Below are positions 60,761-64,000 of a DNA stretch of 64,000 bases, in pieces; the stretch's first letter is position 1, and every line of letters begins with the position of its first letter. The position numbers and the translations under genes are program-made. Source of the DNA: Chelonoidis abingdonii (taxonomy: Eukaryota; Chordata; Testudines; Testudinidae); assembly GCF_003597395.2 (NCBI RefSeq), contig NC_133770.1, forward strand, positions 1,987,872-2,051,871. Direction: 5' to 3'. The notes under the pieces are model-generated. The model worked only from the letters and a program-made list of their open reading frames with translations. It had not been told where the DNA came from and ran no database searches.

Positions 60761-62487
60761 AACGTGCACTTCCTTGACACTGTACAGTGCTCGTTTGTAA
60801 TCGGCATATGTGGTACTACGTGAAATGCTGCACTAATGGCTATTTTATGTTACTCTCGCACCCAACAGAGATTTTGACTTTTCCGCCTTCATTTTTCCTT
60901 TCCTCTTTATTTAGAAATATAGAGAAGAACAAACAAGCAAAGAAGCAAAAAAGAACCAAAGATTAAATAAAGTCATCAACAGGCATAAATTATGCTTACA
61001 GAATAGCCAAATACATGTGAGGCACGGATACCATGATTACCTTGTATGTATAGACAAACGTTATTTTCCTTTGCATGTTTACCACGAGGAATTCACCTTT
61101 CCTGTGTTTCATTATTAGTACACACTGAGTAATGGAGCCTAAAACACCAAAAGCACCTGCACCATAGCAGGCTCAGAAATATTACTCTGTATATGAGATA
61201 GAGCCGACAGCGGCTCCACCCCCAGTCCCAGATCTTGAGAGAATTTCCAAGCATCAAGTGTGCCTGTATCTTCTTGAGGTCTGTCTTTGAGTTTGCCATG
61301 TGACTGCAGTACAGCCTAAGGCTGTGGTTGTCATATTCCCATGGCCACCCCGGGCTGTTACCCAGCTGGAGATCATGCCATTTTACATCCCATAATACTG
61401 TGTCCCTTTCATATTTTGTTAAGATAATCTCTCTTAATGTTTGAGTGTTTTGCACCCCATATAAAGTTACCAGCCTGTACCTATACAGTCTCTAAAAGAA
61501 ACAAGCCTTTATTGGTGACATTGACAAAAGGAAACAAATCAAAATCTTCAGCTAAATTATACAGATTGTACCAGTCTAAGATTTGCAGACCTTTTCTTCT
61601 GAGATCTGTCTTCAAAGCAATCAACAAAAGGAATAAATTAAATATACAAATTCTCTTGTAAGGAATATCTTCATTCCTTATAAAACTAGCTGAATTCTTT
61701 TGTTTAGGAAGATAATTAAGTGCCAATATTTCAGACCTACTTTACCCCAGAACCTGAAATGTTGTTACATTCTATTTCACGCTCTGTGTAACACTGGGAA
61801 CAGCACCTTAATGGAATCACCAGCACAGCGGGAGCACACGTTTGTGCTCTCCTACTCTACTAGCCTGCACAGAACTAGTTTTTAATACGCTTTGCAAAAA
61901 GTTCCAGCACTACAGAAGACCATAGTGGAAATAAAGGACCTTTCCCCCCAATCCAGCTCTAAACCCTGCAGCAAGCTACCACGCAGGAAAGACTTCCTCT
62001 GGCTCGGGTGGAAAGTGGACAGCATCACACTGACATGTTTGGGGGCTTTGTTCCTCTAATCGCCTTCCTGGCTGAGCAATGAAGATAATAGGACCCTAAA
62101 TCTGACTTTCCCCTTTCTGCTTCTCACAGTGCGACTGTGTAGCCCAAACTGTATTTGGTCAGATGAAATAACTAGACCCATACTTGGAAAACCTGTGATC
62201 ATGCCGGGAAAACAAATCCCAAGGATCAGACTGAAAAGCGAAACCCTGTCCCACTGATTCCAACAGAGGCAGGCCGGGGGCCTGGCCTTACCCAGCCTCT
62301 CCCTATTTACCTTGTAGAGAGACTAACAATACAGTGCATGAAAAGAAAACAATTACAATCAGATACCCATGCGATGTGTCCTCTCCGTATTTACATTCAA
62401 ACGTTTCTGTTTACACTCCTTGCCTCACCTTCTCAGTAGGTTAAAGAAACACATTTCTCCTATCCCCTTTGGCAAGAAAAATTAACG
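60761..62487. other. Intergenic, nothing recognised
   Basis: AT-rich single-copy-looking sequence. Frames near 61093-61455 and 61481-61726 have no recognisable domain. Confidence 0.3.
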
Positions 62488-62640
62488 CCCTGGGGCCAGA
62501 TTCCACTCTTCCATGCAGCAACTGAATTACGGAGCAACCTCCCTGACTGCAGTGGAGCTCAGGCCTGATCCAATGCTGTGGAAGTCAGTGGGAGCCCTTA
62601 TATTGGCCTTAATGGACATTGGCCTGACCCTCCCTGTGGA
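62488..62640. repeat. Ancient amniote interspersed repeat
   Basis: GGGGCCAGATTCCACTCTTC and CTGCAGTGGAGCTCAGGCCT follow a common sauropsid repeat wording (GGGCCAGATTCTGATCTCAG...CAGTGGAGTTAC). The class is uncertain. Confidence 0.4.
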
Positions 62641-63520
62641 ATTTACATGGTTGAAAATGAGAACGGATTTAGTCCCTTATCACGGAGTCCCTGCAATGGT
62701 CAAAAAGAAAAACCCGAAATCACTCATCCAACACTGAAGACACTGGAAACTATCATGACCCTTTCTGAACCTTGGACGTCACCCTCAAGCAAACTCACAA
62801 AGAGAACACTTTAGCTCCAGTTTCAAGGACTGATCGAGCCCATTATGTTAAGGCATCAAATGGCTTTACGCTGTTTCCTTTAAGAAAAGAAAAAAAGTGA
62901 CGTGTCAGGAATCACAGCTACCGAGCTCCATGTTCCCATTTTCCCTCATATATACGCTCAGAGTCTGCTCCGACTTTTGGCAGTTCACCCTATTCTGCTG
63001 CTACTTACCATCTTGTTTAACCCATGTTCCATTTACTGTAACCCAGATTGGCTTCTGGATTCTGGTCCTGCCATTTCCTCTGAGCCACTTCTCATTTCTT
63101 GAGGCATCTCCAGACCCTCTCTGGAAAGATTTAGATACCAAAACTTTACCTTTAAGATCCACAGAACTTAAAAGGAGAAACCACATAGGATCTTAAGTTC
63201 TTACATCCTGGGCCTTTCCTAGAGCTTGTCTTTTTAAGATTTATGTTGAGGCTTTAAAACCATGTGTCCTTCAAAACCCATCGTTCAGTTGCCTGAATTT
63301 ATGGCCTTTTTCCATATTAGAATATTAACATCCACTTTCTATATTTGCTGTAATGGCTCTTTGTAAATGGAGCAAATTCAATATTCAACTAATTTCCCTC
63401 TCTAACCAAAGGATTTCTCAAACCCAGCACTCGATTCTGTCAGTCCTATTGAGCTTCCTTCCTCAGCTCTGCACTGATAAGAACATAAGAACAGCTGTAC
63501 GTCAGATTGATACTAACTAC
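62641..63520. other. Intergenic, nothing recognised
   Basis: AT-rich, without recognised genes or repeats. Confidence 0.3.
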
Positions 63521-63527
63521 TCAAGAT

Positions 63528-63619
63528 AGTTAAGACCAAAGCAGATTGTGAAGAAACTTCAAAAGATCTCACAAAACTAAGTGATTGGGCAAACAAATGG
63601 CAAATGAAATTTAATTGGG
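63528..63619 (+). mobile_element. CR1 ORF2 fragment
   Basis: The plus strand reads IVKTKADCEETSKDLTKLSD WANKWQMKFN, the CR1 reverse-transcriptase region just after the catalytic motif. It stops where LTR C begins. Confidence 0.75.
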
Positions 63620-64000
63620 TGTGTGGGCAAGGCCAGATGGCTACAGTAAGTACTGGAAACAGGTATGTTATCCCAGGCTAAACAAATCCCTAGGACCATG
63701 GCAACCAAATGCAGTTGCTCCAGGTTAATCAAGGCACCTGGAGCCAATTAAGACCTTTCTAGAAGGCAGTGGAAATAGCTACTTTAATTAGAACACCTGC
63801 AGCCAATCAGGGCAGCTAATCAGGCACCTGGGTTTAAACAGGAGCTCACCCAGTCAGGGAGGAGGAGCCAGAGGAGAAGGAGTGCGAGTGAGGAGCTGGA
63901 AAGAAGGCAAGGAGCTGAGAGAGAGAGTGTACTGCTGGAGGATTTAGGAGACAAGCATTATGAGACATCAGGAGGAAGATCCTGTGGTGAGGATAAGAAG
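63620..64000 (+). mobile_element. LTR C, plus orientation, runs off the window
   Basis: It begins TGTGTGGGCAAGGCCAGATG and continues collinear with the reverse complement of 22599-22230. It contains CAGGTTAATCAAGGCACCTG and GGAGCTCACCCAGTCAGGGA. Frames here are non-coding. It is inserted into the CR1 ORF2 fragment, and its far end lies outside the window. Confidence 0.85.

Overview
The window looks like nuclear DNA of a sauropsid vertebrate, most probably a turtle. It is dominated by CR1 LINEs, hAT and PIF/Harbinger DNA transposons with their MITEs, a Tx1-type LINE and several solo LTRs, and it carries two spliced KRAB zinc-finger genes. I recognised the repeat families from memory of turtle-type repeats, without a search. 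There are no prokaryotic features.

Gene content is small. A first KRAB-C2H2 gene (about 1080-7184, + strand) and a paralogue (about 33113-41678, + strand) have the same plan: a CpG-rich promoter with a ZNF143/Staf-like element, an 8-codon first coding exon, a KRAB A-box exon, a short exon encoding a KPEIIC...EEPCV segment, and a large terminal exon with 10 or 11 C2H2 fingers. All splice phases agree (0, 1, 1), giving continuous predicted proteins of 541 and 548 residues. Both are expected to be nuclear sequence-specific DNA-binding repressors of the kind that co-evolves with transposons, and they sit in a dense transposon landscape.

Layout: 1-7.2 kb first gene, with an 8-bp-TSD hAT element in intron 3; 7.2-17 kb intergenic, with hAT MITEs, two opposed CR1 copies, a MIR-like fragment and a solo LTR; 17.1-32.3 kb one long minus-strand CR1 (3' end at the left, ORF1 esterase at the right) split by three LTR insertions and a Tx1 LINE. 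Inside that block a unit of about 3.5 kb appears twice in tandem with dense small indels, and there is a 100-N gap; this part is probably misassembled or unpolished. 32.4-41.7 kb is the second gene. 41.7-59 kb is accessory DNA: nested hAT MITEs, a hAT element with a transposase dimerisation-domain relic, minisatellites, a 1.5-kb solo LTR, and a broken PIF/Harbinger element with both a transposase and a Myb-like gene, next to a 776-N gap. 59-64 kb holds nested CR1 and ends inside an LTR.

I see no convincing new biochemical system. The most useful points are the two complete gene models with shared promoter elements, the nested-transposon histories that can be read from target-site duplications, and the evidence that 19.2-31.3 kb needs reassembly.
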